A DNA stretch of 64,000 nucleotides from JAMXLO01 sp963799415 (GCA_963799415.1 CAWCXI010000037.1:111370-175369); one strand, 5' to 3'. Shown: positions 27,055 through 36,102, counted from the stretch's first letter. Made by a program: numbers and translations. The notes: generated from the letters alone by a model not told the origin.

Positions 27055-27804
27055 ATGACTGGACCGCTTGCCAACAAGACCGCCTTCGTCACGGCCGCCG
27101 GACAGGGCATCGGGCGCGCCACCGCGCTCGCCTTCGCCGCCGCGGGCGCGCGCGTGATCGCAACCGACATTGACGCCGCCAAGGTGCAGGCGATCGCGTC
27201 CGACAACATCCGCGCCGCCGCCCTTGACGTGCTGCGCGTGGACGACATTGCCCGCGCGGCGCGCGATGCCGGCACGATCGATATCCTGTTCAACTGCGCG
27301 GGCTTCGTTCACCAGGGCACGCTGCTTGAGGCAACCGACGACGAATGGACATTGGCGTTCGAGCTCAATGTGCGCTCGATGTTCCGCACAATGCGGGCGT
27401 TCGTGCCGGGAATGGTGACGCGCGGCAGTGGTGTGATCCTGAACATGGCGTCGGTATCGAGTAGCCTGAAGGGCGTGCCGAACCGCTTCATCTACAGCGC
27501 CACCAAGGCAGCCGTGATCGGCATGACCAAGTCGGTGGCGACCGACTACATAAGGTACGGCATACGCTGCAATTGCCTTTGCCCCGGCACGGTACTGACA
27601 CCGAGCCTTGAAGAGCGCGTCGCGGCGAACGCGGCGCAGGCGGGTTCGGTTCAGGCCGCACACCAGGCGTTCGTCGATCGTCAGCCGATGGGCCGGCTTG
27701 GCACACCCGAAGAGATCGCCGAGCTCGCCGTGTATCTCGCGTCGGATGCCGCGCAATTCATCACTGGCCAGGCCGTCGTGATCGATGGCGGGCTCACGCT
27801 GTAG
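27055..27804 (+). CDS. SDR oxidoreductase, probable 2-keto-3-deoxy-L-fuconate-type dehydrogenase
   Basis: A 249-aa SDR. Cofactor motif 'TAAGQGIGRA' (about 13-22), Asp in 'VIATDID' indicating NAD, 'FNCAGF', catalytic Ser in 'NMASVSSS' and 'YSATK' as YxxxK. 'GIRCNCLCPGTVLTPSLEERV' and the overall short length match the DHRS6/2-keto-3-deoxy-L-fuconate dehydrogenase subgroup. GGAGG precedes the ATG. It is 14 bp upstream of the FAH gene, whose product would cleave a 2,4-diketo acid made by this enzyme. The functional name is an inference from motif and context. Confidence 0.75.
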   Translation: MTGPLANKTAFVTAAGQGIGRATALAFAAAGARVIATDIDAAKVQAIASDNIRAAALDVLRVDDIARAARDAGTIDILFNCAGFVHQGTLLEATDDEWTLAFELNVRSMFRTMRAFVPGMVTRGSGVILNMASVSSSLKGVPNRFIYSATKAAVIGMTKSVATDYIRYGIRCNCLCPGTVLTPSLEERVAANAAQAGSVQAAHQAFVDRQPMGRLGTPEEIAELAVYLASDAAQFITGQAVVIDGGLTL

Positions 27805-27818
27805 GAGAGGATCGAAAC

Positions 27819-28664
27819 ATGAAGCTATTGCGCTACGGCCCGTTTGGCGCCGAAAGGCCCGCGATGCTGGCGAATGATGGCACAATTCGCTGCCTGTCCG
27901 CCGTCGTGCGCGACATCGACGGGTTCGCTTTATCGGAGCCCGCCCTGAAGATGATCGCCGGCATCGATCCGGCAACATTGCCGAAAGTGGATTCGAGCGT
28001 GCGGCTTGGTTCCTGCGTGGCGCGACCGGTGAACTACGTGTGCATTGGTCTCAACTACGCCGATCATGCGGCTGAGGCGGGGATGCCTGTGCCGAAAGAG
28101 CCGATCATCTTCCTCAAGTCGCTCGGTGCACTGTGCGGACCGAATGACGACGTAAAGCTGCCGCGCGGATCGAAGAAGCTGGATTGGGAGGTCGAGCTCG
28201 GCATCGTCATCGGCAAGACCGCCCGCTATGTGTCCGAGAAGGAGGCACTCGACCACGTCGCTGGCTACTGCGTCTGCAACGACGTATCCGAGCGCGAGTT
28301 CCAGATCGAGCGCGCCGGCACGTGGGACAAGGGCAAGGGCTGCGACACGTTCGGTCCGACCGGCCCGTGGGTGGTGACAAAAAATGAGATCCCCGACCCG
28401 CAGGCGCTCCCACTATGGACCGAGGTGAACGGCAAGCGGATGCAGAACGGCACGACCAAGACGATGATCTTCGGCGTGGTGAAGCTGGTGAGCTATGTCA
28501 GCCACTTCATCACGCTGCACGCGGGCGATGTTATTGCGACCGGTACGCCACCAGGGGTCGGTCAAGGTGTGAAGCCGAACCCGGTGTTTTTGAAAGTCGG
28601 GGACACGATGCGGCTGTCGGTCGAGGGGCTCGGCGTGCAATCGCAGCGTGTGGTCGAAGCGTAG
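27819..28664 (+). CDS. Fumarylacetoacetate hydrolase-family protein (2,4-diketo-3-deoxy sugar-acid hydrolase-like)
   Basis: A 281-aa FAH-fold enzyme. 'VCIGLNYADHAAEAG' and 'EPIIFLKSLGALCGPNDDV' open the domain. Metal ligands are in 'LDWEVELGIVIGK' (E-x-E) and the Asp of 'CVCNDVSEREFQ'. 'GDVIATGTPPGVGQG' is the FAH hallmark. 'ERAGTWDKGKGCDTFGPTGPW' is typical of the subgroup annotated ureidoglycolate lyase or 2,4-diketo-3-deoxy-L-fuconate hydrolase. GGAGAGGA precedes the ATG. It ends the 24059-28664 unit and converges on the pobA remnant. Confidence 0.85.
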   Translation: MKLLRYGPFGAERPAMLANDGTIRCLSAVVRDIDGFALSEPALKMIAGIDPATLPKVDSSVRLGSCVARPVNYVCIGLNYADHAAEAGMPVPKEPIIFLKSLGALCGPNDDVKLPRGSKKLDWEVELGIVIGKTARYVSEKEALDHVAGYCVCNDVSEREFQIERAGTWDKGKGCDTFGPTGPWVVTKNEIPDPQALPLWTEVNGKRMQNGTTKTMIFGVVKLVSYVSHFITLHAGDVIATGTPPGVGQGVKPNPVFLKVGDTMRLSVEGLGVQSQRVVEA

Positions 28665-28672
28665 GAGGCTAT

Positions 28673-29270
28673 TCCAGCGACAGCCGACGTAGTTCTCCCC
28701 CAGCGCCAATGACGCGGCGCGCGAACTGAACACATAGTCGAGTTCGGCTGCCTGGATGCGCTGTTCGAACGGCATGTGATCGAAGAACCGGTGGAGCAGC
28801 GTCGGCGACCGCATTGCCAGCAATGCAAAGCCTCGTTCGTGGCTGATACATTCTCCTCCGTGGAAGGTGGTGTTTCGGCCAGGACGCCCAGCCATCCAAA
28901 CGGATACTCGCGCGCTCGAAATTACGCAGGCGGCCATTCGGGATCGATCGACGGCAGACGCCATGAAAACCGTCGCAGCCCGCGAGGATGTCGCACTCGA
29001 TGTCGTGCCTCGCGCCCTCGTGCCGATAGCGGATGCGCGGTCGGCCGGTCAGGAAGTCATGCACGCTGACATCGTCGGCCTGGAACACGATTTGGCTGCC
29101 GGCAGCCAGACGTGCAGTGATCAGATCCTGCACCACCTTGTGACGTGCTTGCCGAGGAGATCGGCAAGATCAATGCGGTGATCGGCACGCCCAAGCGCAT
29201 GACCACACCCGGGTGCAGCATACCCTCGCGCCGCATCCGCTCGCCGACCCTCGCCTCCATTGGCGCCGAG
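28673..29270 (-). pseudogene. pobA: Degraded 4-hydroxybenzoate 3-monooxygenase
   Basis: Reading down the minus strand across several frames gives clear PobA pieces in order. They are 'VGERMRREGMLHPGV', 'HRIDLADLLG', 'VQDLITARLAAGSQIVFQ', 'DDVSVHDF', 'CDILAGCDGFHGVCRRSIP', 'HERGFALLAMRSPTL', then 'LHRFF' and 'AELDYVFSSRAASLA', ending 'ENYVG' with a stop at 28673. About 70 N-terminal residues with the FAD Rossmann motif are absent, and roughly 170 internal residues including the second FAD motif are deleted between 'SPTL' and 'LHRF'. Several frameshifts are needed. This cannot be a sequencing artefact alone; it is a dead gene. Confidence 0.88.
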
Positions 29271-29328
29271 TGTAGCCGCCGCACGCACCGCGTGCATAAT
29301 CGCCGAAACTTCACTTGGAGGACCCAAC

Positions 29329-29529
29329 GTGGCCGAACCCCTCTCCCCGGAAGCGCTGGCAGCCGAATTCGACTGCCTGATGGCACGCGCCGGCATCACC
29401 GTTCCGCCGCAACGCCGCGCCGCGGCGCTCACCGCCTATGCGGACCTGCGCGGCCAGATTGCATTGCTGCACGGCCGATACGGGCCAGAGGCAGAACCGT
29501 CAAATGTCTTTCGGCTGGGAGACAGGTAA
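29329..29529 (+). CDS. Small AtzG-like amidase partner protein
   Basis: A 66-aa protein starting at GTG 29329 with GGAGG 7 bases upstream. It reads 'EPLSPEALAAEFDCLMARAG', then 'VPPQRRAAALTAYADLRGQ', ending 'NVFRLGDR'. This matches the small GatC-like AtzG type, which stabilises AtzE biuret/1-carboxybiuret hydrolase. Its stop overlaps the amidase start (TAATG), so the two are coupled. The assignment rests on size, helical pattern and neighbour. Confidence 0.7.
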   Translation: MAEPLSPEALAAEFDCLMARAGITVPPQRRAAALTAYADLRGQIALLHGRYGPEAEPSNVFRLGDR

Positions 29530-30920
29530 TGGACACGCAGGATCTCTCAATTGCCGAAATGGGCCGCCTGCTGCGCTCTGGCGAGGTCACCGCGGAATCG
29601 CTTGCACGCGACGCTCTTTCCCGCGTCGCGGCGCGCGACGTAGCGTTGCATGCCTTCGTGCTGGTGACCGAAGATCGCGCCCTCGAAGATGCGCGCCGCG
29701 CCGATGCGGAACTGAAGGCAGGCCGTGATCGCGGCCCGTTCCACGGCATCCCCTACGCGCTGAAGGACATTTACGATACAGCCGGCATCCGCACGACCTG
29801 CCATTCGAAGCTGCGTCTGAATGTCGTCCCGAAGGAGGACAGTGTCGCCGCCGCGCGACTGCGCGAAGCCGGCGGCGTATTATTGGGCAAGCTCGCCACG
29901 CACGAGTTCGCTATCGGTGGGCCCAGCTTCGACCTCCCATTTCCACCCGCGCGCAATCCGTGGAATTCCGAGCATATCACAGGAGGTTCTTCGTCCGGTT
30001 CCGGCACCGCGATCAGCGCGCGCATGGTGCGCATGGCGATGGGCTCCGACACCGGCGGCTCGATCCGTGGACCGGCAGCATGGTGCGGCACGGTCGGCAT
30101 CAAGCCGACCTACGGCCGCGTCTCGCGCCGTGGTGTGTTTCCGCTGTCCTGGACGCTCGACCACATCGGCCCGCTGGCCCGCAGCGTCGAGGATGCGGCC
30201 ATCACTCTACAGGCGCTCGCCGGCTACGATCCGAAGGATCCCGCCTGCGCCGATGTTTCAGTTCCCAACTATCGTGCCGATATCGAGAAGGGAGTGACCG
30301 GTCTGCGCATCGGCATTCCACGTGCCTTCTTCGCCAACGCCCCGGCGACGACAGCCGAGGTAGTCGCGGGCCTTGACCGCACCGCGGCACAATTGCGCGC
30401 GGCGGGCGCCACGGTGGAGGACATCGAGCTGCCCGACTATGAATTGTTCTCGGCTGTCGGACGCGTGATTATGATGGCGGAAGCCTTCGCCATCCATGAG
30501 TCCGACATGCAGACCCGGCTGCTGGACTACGGCGAGATCACTGCTGGCCGCTTCATCCTCGGCGCCGCGATCACCGCGGCCGACTTCATCCATGCGCTGC
30601 GCGCTCGCCGCGAACTGACCGACACAGTCAACGCCGCACTGACGCGTTATGATGCTTTGCTGACTCTGTCGGCGCTGAACACGGCCCCGCGCTTCGATCA
30701 ACCGACCGATTCACTGTCGTCGGCGTCGCCAATCCAGACCATCCCGTTCAATGTCACCGGCCATCCAGCCATGAGCGTGCCGACCGGCGTGGGCGCAAAC
30801 GGGCTGCCTATCGGCGTGCAGGTCGTCGGTCGAGCATTCGATGAACCAATGGTGTTCCGGATCGGCCGCGCCGTGGAGAAACTGTCCGGCTGGGAAAGCG
30901 TAAGTCTACCTGGAGGATAG
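29529..30920 (+). CDS. Amidase-signature hydrolase, AtzE/GatA-like
   Basis: A 463-aa amidase. The catalytic triad is visible: Lys79 in 'IPYALKDIYDTAG', the cis-Ser in 'GGSSSGSGTAI' (about 155) and the nucleophile Ser178 in 'GSDTGGSIRGPA'. 'GTVGIKPTYGRVSRRGVFPL' and 'LDHIGPLARSVEDAA' are standard. With the AtzG-like partner directly upstream it most resembles the AtzE branch; no gatB is nearby, so it is not the tRNA amidotransferase. The start at 29529 is fixed by the TAATG overlap. The physiological amide is unknown. Confidence 0.9.
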   Translation: MDTQDLSIAEMGRLLRSGEVTAESLARDALSRVAARDVALHAFVLVTEDRALEDARRADAELKAGRDRGPFHGIPYALKDIYDTAGIRTTCHSKLRLNVVPKEDSVAAARLREAGGVLLGKLATHEFAIGGPSFDLPFPPARNPWNSEHITGGSSSGSGTAISARMVRMAMGSDTGGSIRGPAAWCGTVGIKPTYGRVSRRGVFPLSWTLDHIGPLARSVEDAAITLQALAGYDPKDPACADVSVPNYRADIEKGVTGLRIGIPRAFFANAPATTAEVVAGLDRTAAQLRAAGATVEDIELPDYELFSAVGRVIMMAEAFAIHESDMQTRLLDYGEITAGRFILGAAITAADFIHALRARRELTDTVNAALTRYDALLTLSALNTAPRFDQPTDSLSSASPIQTIPFNVTGHPAMSVPTGVGANGLPIGVQVVGRAFDEPMVFRIGRAVEKLSGWESVSLPGG

Positions 30921-30940
30921 TATCCTTAGGGAGGCTGCAT

Positions 30941-31927
30941 ATGGCGCGTGCCGGGACTGTTCGCGTCGGCATCTCAGGCTGGACCTACGCGCCCTGGCGC
31001 GGCGTGTTCTATCCGAAGGGCCTGCCGCAGAAGTGCGAGCTGGAATACGCCGCGAGCAAGTTCAACTCGCTGGAGATCAACGGCACGTTCTACGGCATGC
31101 AGCGACCCGACGCGTTCGCCGATTGGGCCGATCGGACGCCTGACAGCTTCGTGTTCGCGGTGAAGGCACCGCGCTTCATCACCCACATGCGACGGTTGCG
31201 CGATGCTGCGGCCCCTCTGGCGAACTTCATTGCCTCAGGCCTGCTGCGGCTCGGCCCGAAATTGGGGCCGATTCTTTGGCAGTTCCCGCCAAACTTCCGC
31301 TTCGACGCGGAGAGGATCGAGGCATTCCTGAAATTGCTGCCGCACGATACCGGCTCGGCGGCAGGGCTCGGACGCAAGCATGATGATCGGCTGAAAGCGC
31401 CCGCCTGGCTGAAGGTGGACGCAGAAGGCAAGATGCGGCACGCGTTCGAAATCCGCAATGAGACGTTTCGTACGAACGCCTTCGTCGAGCTGCTGCGCAA
31501 GTACGACGTGGCACTAGTGTGCGCCGACACGGTGGAATGGCCGCGGCTGATGGACCTCACGTCGGACTTCGTCTACTGCCGGCTGCACGGTTCAGAAGAG
31601 CTGTATGCCAGTGGCTATGACGACAAGGCGCTGGATGGCTGGGCTGCACGGGTCGCGACATGGGCGAACGGAAGCGAGCCGCCAGATGCCGAACGCATCG
31701 ATGGCCCGGGGCGCACGCGCAGGCGCGACGTGTTCGTATACTTCGACAACGATACCAAAGTGCGCGCCCCGTTCGATGCGAAGGCTCTGGCTGAACGAGT
31801 AGATCGGTTGCTCGCGGCTACTCGATCGCGTTCACAGACTTCGCGAGATCGCGCAACACGAACTTCTGGATCTTCCCGGTCGAAGTCTTCGGAAGCTCGC
31901 GGAATACAAAGCTCTTCGGCACCTTGA
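30941..31927 (+). CDS. DUF72 (YecE-like) TIM-barrel protein
   Basis: A 328-aa DUF72 protein. It starts 'VRVGISGWTYAPWRGVFYPKG' and has 'KFNSLEINGTFYGMQRPDAFADW', 'FVFAVKAPRFITHMRRL', 'GPILWQFPPNF' and 'VYFDNDTKVRAPFDAKALAE'. The biochemical role of the family is not established. AGGGAGG precedes the ATG. The expected domain ends near residue 288; the last 35 or so residues are Ser/Arg-rich and lie antisense to the end of the convergent acyl-CoA ligase (31818-31927), so the natural stop may have been lost. Confidence 0.85.
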   Translation: MARAGTVRVGISGWTYAPWRGVFYPKGLPQKCELEYAASKFNSLEINGTFYGMQRPDAFADWADRTPDSFVFAVKAPRFITHMRRLRDAAAPLANFIASGLLRLGPKLGPILWQFPPNFRFDAERIEAFLKLLPHDTGSAAGLGRKHDDRLKAPAWLKVDAEGKMRHAFEIRNETFRTNAFVELLRKYDVALVCADTVEWPRLMDLTSDFVYCRLHGSEELYASGYDDKALDGWAARVATWANGSEPPDAERIDGPGRTRRRDVFVYFDNDTKVRAPFDAKALAERVDRLLAATRSRSQTSRDRATRTSGSSRSKSSEARGIQSSSAP

Positions 31928-33458
31928 AGCGCGCCATGTGCTCGCGGCAGAAGGCCCGCAGCTCATCCTCGGTAGCGCTGGCGCCCGGCTTCAGCTCGAT
32001 GAATGCGCACGGCGTCTCGCCCCACTTCTCATCCGGCTGCGCCACCACGGCGGCACCCAGCACCGCAGGGTGGTGGTACAGTGCCTCCTCCACCTCAATC
32101 GAGGAAATGTTCTCGCCGCCGGAGATGATGATGTCCTTCGAGCGATCGCGAATTTTCACATAGCCATCCGACTGCATCACGCCGAGGTCACCGGTATGGA
32201 ACCAGCCGCCGGCGAACGCGGCATCCGTCGCCTTCGGATTCTTCAGGTACCCCTTCATCGTGATGTTGCCGCGGAACATGATCTCGCCCATCGTCTCGCC
32301 GTCCCACGGCACCGGCGACATCGTCGTGGGATCGAGCACTGTCATTGCCTCCTGCATCGGCACGCGCACACCTTGGCGTCCGTTGCGTTCGGCACGCTGA
32401 TCGATCGGCATCGCGCTCCACGCGGCATGCTTGGCACAGACAGAAGCTGGGCCGTACGTCTCGGTCAGGCCATAGACATGGGTCAGCTCGATGCCGATCT
32501 CCTCTGCGCCCTCGATGATCACGGCCGGCGGCGCGGCGCCGGCGATCTGCCCGGCCATACGATGATCGATGCCACGCCGCAGTTCCTCGGATGCATTGAT
32601 CAGCATTGAATAGACGATCGGCGCGCCGCACATATGCGTTACGTGGTGGTCGCGAATCGCATCGAGCGCCGCCTTCGCCTCGACACGGCGCAGACAGACG
32701 CTTGTCCCGGCACGCTCGGCGAGCGTCCACGGAAAGCACCAGCCATTGCAATGGAACATCGGCAGCGTCCACAGATACACGGCGTGCGACGGCATGTCCC
32801 AGTCCAGCACGTTGCTGATCGCATTCAGATAAGCGCCGCGATGGTGATAGACGACACCCTTCGGATCGCCTGTCGTGCCCGATGTGTAGTTGAGCGAGAT
32901 CGCATCCCACTCGTCCGCCGGTCCCTGCCATGCATAGTCCGGATCGCCCTCGGCTAGAAACGCCTCATAGCCAATCTCGCCCAGCATGGTGCCCCCAAGA
33001 TAACTTGGATCATCGATGTCGATCACCAATGGCCGTTCGTCCAGCAGCGCCAGAGCCTGCTCGATCGTCGCGGAAAATTCGCGGTCGGTAATCAACGCAC
33101 GGGCGCCACCATGACGCAGCATGAAGGCGATCGTCTCGGCATCAAGCCGGGTGTTGAGCGTGTTCAGCACCGCGCCACACATCGGCACGCCGAAATGCGC
33201 CTCGTAAATCGCGGGGATGTTCGGTGCCATCACCGCGACCGTGTCATTCTTGCCGATCCCGCGCCGCGCCAGCGCGGATGCCAGACGGCGGCAGCGCGTA
33301 TAGGTTTCCCGCCAAACGAAGCGTTGCGCGCCATGCACTACCGAAGGATGTTCCGGATGAACGTAGGCCGCGCGCTCCAAAAAGGTCAGCGGCGTGAGCG
33401 GAGCATAGTTGGCCTGGTTGCGCTCGAGCCCCGTCAGGTAAGCGCTGTTGCCTGTCAT
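31818..33458 (-). CDS. AMP-forming acyl-CoA ligase
   Basis: A 546-aa ANL-superfamily enzyme that activates a carboxylic acid as acyl-AMP, then acyl-CoA. Motifs: P-loop 'LNYTSGTTGDPKGVVYHH' (about 185), A5-type 'THVYGLTETYGP', 'GWFHTGDLGVMQSDGYVKIRD' split by the hinge, 'IIISGGENISSIEVEEALYHH', and catalytic Lys in 'LPKTSTGKIQKF'. It resembles medium-chain/3-methylmercaptopropionyl-CoA ligase (DmdB-like) sequences. GGGAG precedes the ATG. It ends the run soxB-to-ligase and follows the hydrolase by 22 bp. Confidence 0.92.
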   Translation of the reverse strand: MTGNSAYLTGLERNQANYAPLTPLTFLERAAYVHPEHPSVVHGAQRFVWRETYTRCRRLASALARRGIGKNDTVAVMAPNIPAIYEAHFGVPMCGAVLNTLNTRLDAETIAFMLRHGGARALITDREFSATIEQALALLDERPLVIDIDDPSYLGGTMLGEIGYEAFLAEGDPDYAWQGPADEWDAISLNYTSGTTGDPKGVVYHHRGAYLNAISNVLDWDMPSHAVYLWTLPMFHCNGWCFPWTLAERAGTSVCLRRVEAKAALDAIRDHHVTHMCGAPIVYSMLINASEELRRGIDHRMAGQIAGAAPPAVIIEGAEEIGIELTHVYGLTETYGPASVCAKHAAWSAMPIDQRAERNGRQGVRVPMQEAMTVLDPTTMSPVPWDGETMGEIMFRGNITMKGYLKNPKATDAAFAGGWFHTGDLGVMQSDGYVKIRDRSKDIIISGGENISSIEVEEALYHHPAVLGAAVVAQPDEKWGETPCAFIELKPGASATEDELRAFCREHMARFKVPKSFVFRELPKTSTGKIQKFVLRDLAKSVNAIE

Positions 33459-33480
33459 GCGTTTTCTCCCGCGCGCACTG

Positions 33481-34372
33481 TCAACTCAAGGCAAGCAGAT
33501 TGCGCACTGCCTGCACCACTGCATCCGGCGTTTCACGCGCCAGGAAATGGCCCGCTACCGGAACCACTCGACGTTCGTAGCGTGCCGTGAAATGCCGCGC
33601 GTGCGTTTCCGACTGCTCGGCTGGCCCCACACCATCGCAAGCACCATGCAGCACGATCGTCGGCACAGTGATCGACGGTCGTTCCGCCAGGCGCTGTTCA
33701 AATGCATCCAACGTCGGATCACCAGGCGCGTTACCATAGCGGTGGCGATAAGACTGTATCGTCACATCGACGAAGTCTGGGTTGTCAAAGCTTCCCGCCG
33801 TTTTCTCGAATGTGGCATCGTCGAACTGCCAGTTCGGTGACCAGAGCCGCCATAATAGCCGGGCAATGTCGCGGCGATTCTTTCGCAGACCGGCGCGACC
33901 GCGCTCCGTATGAAAATACCACTGATACCAGTGACGATGTTCCTGCGCCGCTGCCGCCGGTTGACCGGCGGTGGGAATGTTCTGGATAGCGTAGCCATTG
34001 ATCGACACCAAGCCGCGCACGCGCTCTGGCCACAACGCCGCCGCCACGCATGCACCGCGGCCACCCCAGTCGTAGCCGGCAAGCAGCGCCTGTCTGATGC
34101 CCAGCGCATCCATGAAGTCGCGCACATCCATACCGATGGCTGCCTGCTGGCCGGATCGCGGCGTGGCTTGATCGACAAAGCGCGTCGCCCCAAAGCCGCG
34201 AAGCCAGGGCACCAAAACCCGGCATCCGTCGGCAGCAAGCGGTTGCACCACGCCGTCCCAGTCATGCGGATCCGAGGGCCAGCCATGCAGCAGGATCACC
34301 GGCGCGCCATCCGCCGGACCGCTCTCCTGATAGGCGATCTCCAGTTTCGGCGTACGTCACTGTGTTGACCAT
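33481..34372 (-). CDS. Epoxide hydrolase-like alpha/beta hydrolase, probably frameshifted near its N-terminus
   Basis: From 34299 on, the frame is intact and reads 'ILLHGWPSDPHDWDGV' (HGxP oxyanion motif), nucleophile 'GYDWGGRGACVAA' (Asp in DWGG, as in epoxide hydrolases and haloalkane dehalogenases) and final His in 'VAGHFLARETPD'. No ATG exists in that frame before a TGA, yet the codons preceding 34299 read 'TPKLEIAYQESGPADGAPV', a normal family N-terminus. An ATG at 34372 ('MVNTVT') joins it if one base near 34357 is removed, giving 296 aa. So one small indel is likely. It follows the YdhR-like gene by 5 bp. Confidence 0.78.
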
Positions 34373-34377
34373 CTGCG

Positions 34378-34695
34378 TCATTCCATTGGTGCGCCGGCGA
34401 GCCGCGTGCTCTGATCCGCGATAGCAAATGTCTCGAAATAGCTGACCCGCGGCTCACAATCGTAACGGCGCCTGATGCCTTCGAGCCACGGTCCGTTGTA
34501 GAATGCCTTCGCCGACGCAATATCCTTCCAGAGATACGATCCGCCCGCCACGCTGCCGTTCACGTCGTGGATGAACTGCTTCCGGATGAATCCCGGCACG
34601 TCGAGAAAGTCCGGTGCAATCTTCAGAAAGTGCTGCCGGCACGCCTCACGGTCGATGTGCGTCGGCAGATCATAGAGGACAATGGCCGTGATCAT
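34378..34695 (-). CDS. YdhR-like putative monooxygenase, dimeric alpha/beta barrel
   Basis: A 105-aa small protein with 'MITAIVLYDLPTHIDREACRQH', 'PGFIRKQFIHDVNG' and 'GGSYLWKDIASAKAFYNGPW', the pattern of the YdhR/ABM-like stress-responsive barrel fold. Function in this subgroup is not established. It lies 21 bp after the SDR on the same strand and just before the hydrolase, so it likely belongs to the same transcript. Confidence 0.8.
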   Translation of the reverse strand: MITAIVLYDLPTHIDREACRQHFLKIAPDFLDVPGFIRKQFIHDVNGSVAGGSYLWKDIASAKAFYNGPWLEGIRRRYDCEPRVSYFETFAIADQSTRLAGAPME

Positions 34696-34716
34696 CGCGC
34701 GTCTCCTGTCACGTAT

Positions 34717-35517
34717 TTAGCGCACCATATTGTTGGTCACCGCGCCGCCGGTCGCTGTGCGCCCGCCATCGACCACGTATTGTGCCCCGGTGATATTGCT
34801 CGCCAGATCGGAGCAGAGGAACAGCACAAGGTTGGCCACCTCCTCTGCTGTCCCGTAGCGGCCGATGGGAATGTTGGATTGGTAGCGGTCGCCGATGCTG
34901 CCAGGATCGGTTGGATTCAACATTGACTCCAGCGAATGAATCATGCGCGTGTCGATCGGTCCGGGGCATACCGCATTGACCCGCACGCCGGACCGCGCCA
35001 CCTCGCCCGCCGCGGTCTTGGTCAGTCCGATCACCGCGTGCTTCGAAGCGACATAAGCCGGCATCCCCGGTGATGCCACCAGACCGGCAACCGAGGCGGT
35101 GTTCACGATCGCGCCGCGCTTCTGCTGCAACATCACGGGCAGCACGTGCCGCATGCCAAGGAAGACCCCCTTCACGTTGACGCTCATCACCGCGTCGAAC
35201 ATGGCCTCGTCGTATTCCGCGGTCGGCGCGACACCGCCTTCAATGCCGGCGTTGTTGTGAAAGTAATCGATCGAACCATAGGCATCGAGCGCCGCCTTTA
35301 CATAGGCTTGCACATCAGCTGATTTCGTCACATCCGCTGTGACGAACAATGCCTCGCCGCCCTGCTGACGAATGATGCCCACGGTACCTTCGCCGCCGGC
35401 CGTATCACGGTCCACCACGACCACCTTGGCACCATCTCGCGCGAAGCCGAGGGCGGTAGCGCGGCCAATCCCATTGGCCGCGCCGGTGATGAGCGCAACC
35501 TTACCCTTGAAGTCCAT
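34717..35517 (-). CDS. SDR-family oxidoreductase
   Basis: A 266-aa short-chain dehydrogenase. 'ALITGAANGIGRATALGFA' carries TGxxxGIG, Asp in 'VVVVDRD' suggests NAD preference, 'NNAGIEG' follows, catalytic Ser is in 'NTASVAGL' and 'YVASK' is the YxxxK. C-terminal 'GAQYVVDGGRTATGG'. GGAGGG precedes the ATG. It is 48 bp after the end of soxG. Substrate unknown. Confidence 0.92.
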   Translation of the reverse strand: MDFKGKVALITGAANGIGRATALGFARDGAKVVVVDRDTAGGEGTVGIIRQQGGEALFVTADVTKSADVQAYVKAALDAYGSIDYFHNNAGIEGGVAPTAEYDEAMFDAVMSVNVKGVFLGMRHVLPVMLQQKRGAIVNTASVAGLVASPGMPAYVASKHAVIGLTKTAAGEVARSGVRVNAVCPGPIDTRMIHSLESMLNPTDPGSIGDRYQSNIPIGRYGTAEEVANLVLFLCSDLASNITGAQYVVDGGRTATGGAVTNNMVR

Positions 35518-35565
35518 GGCGTCCCTCCGATGCAGCTCTTGGAGTGGAGCCTAGCACGGGGAGCG

Positions 35566-36102
35566 TCACGCGAGGAACTCACGCTGCGCCTCCTCAAGAC
35601 ACGCCCACACGTAGGGCGCGAACGAACGCGCCACCTCAATCCGGAATATCTCCGCCGCAGTTCGCCAGAGCACGATCTCCGCTTTGCCGAACACGGTTCG
35701 CGTGCACATACCAACAGGAAATGCAACCAGATACAGGTCCAGCGCGCAGTATGCATTGATGGCCCACGCGGCGCGCGAACCCGATACGACGATGCCGGTC
35801 ACCGCATGGGACACATCGACGATGCTCCCTCCCGGATACGCCACTGGCAGCGCGACACTCTCGTCCGCCAGCACCAGCCATTCGTCCGGTCCGAGCCACA
35901 GCGCAACGCGATCATTGTATTGGTTACTACGGCCTGGCACCATTGGCAGCTCCACGCCCACCATGTCTCCGAGCGTCCTAACCGAATTATGGTCGGCGCG
36001 CACGACTATGCGGGTAAGCGGTGGAACGACCGACAGCGACGCCTCGCTGCACTCTGCAGAATTCGCAGCCATTGCGAGCAAGGGAAGATCACGCTCATAC
36101 AT
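35566..36102 (-). CDS. soxG: Sarcosine oxidase gamma subunit
   Basis: A 178-aa SoxG, the small folate-fold-related subunit of heterotetrameric sarcosine oxidase. 'ALWLGPDEWLVLA' is the family's signature stretch and 'VDVSHAVTGIVVSG' the next conserved block; 'EIFRIEVARSFAPYVWACLE' ends it. Its start overlaps the end of soxA by 8 bases, as usual in soxBDAG operons. Confidence 0.93.
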   Translation of the reverse strand: MYERDLPLLAMAANSAECSEASLSVVPPLTRIVVRADHNSVRTLGDMVGVELPMVPGRSNQYNDRVALWLGPDEWLVLADESVALPVAYPGGSIVDVSHAVTGIVVSGSRAAWAINAYCALDLYLVAFPVGMCTRTVFGKAEIVLWRTAAEIFRIEVARSFAPYVWACLEEAQREFLA

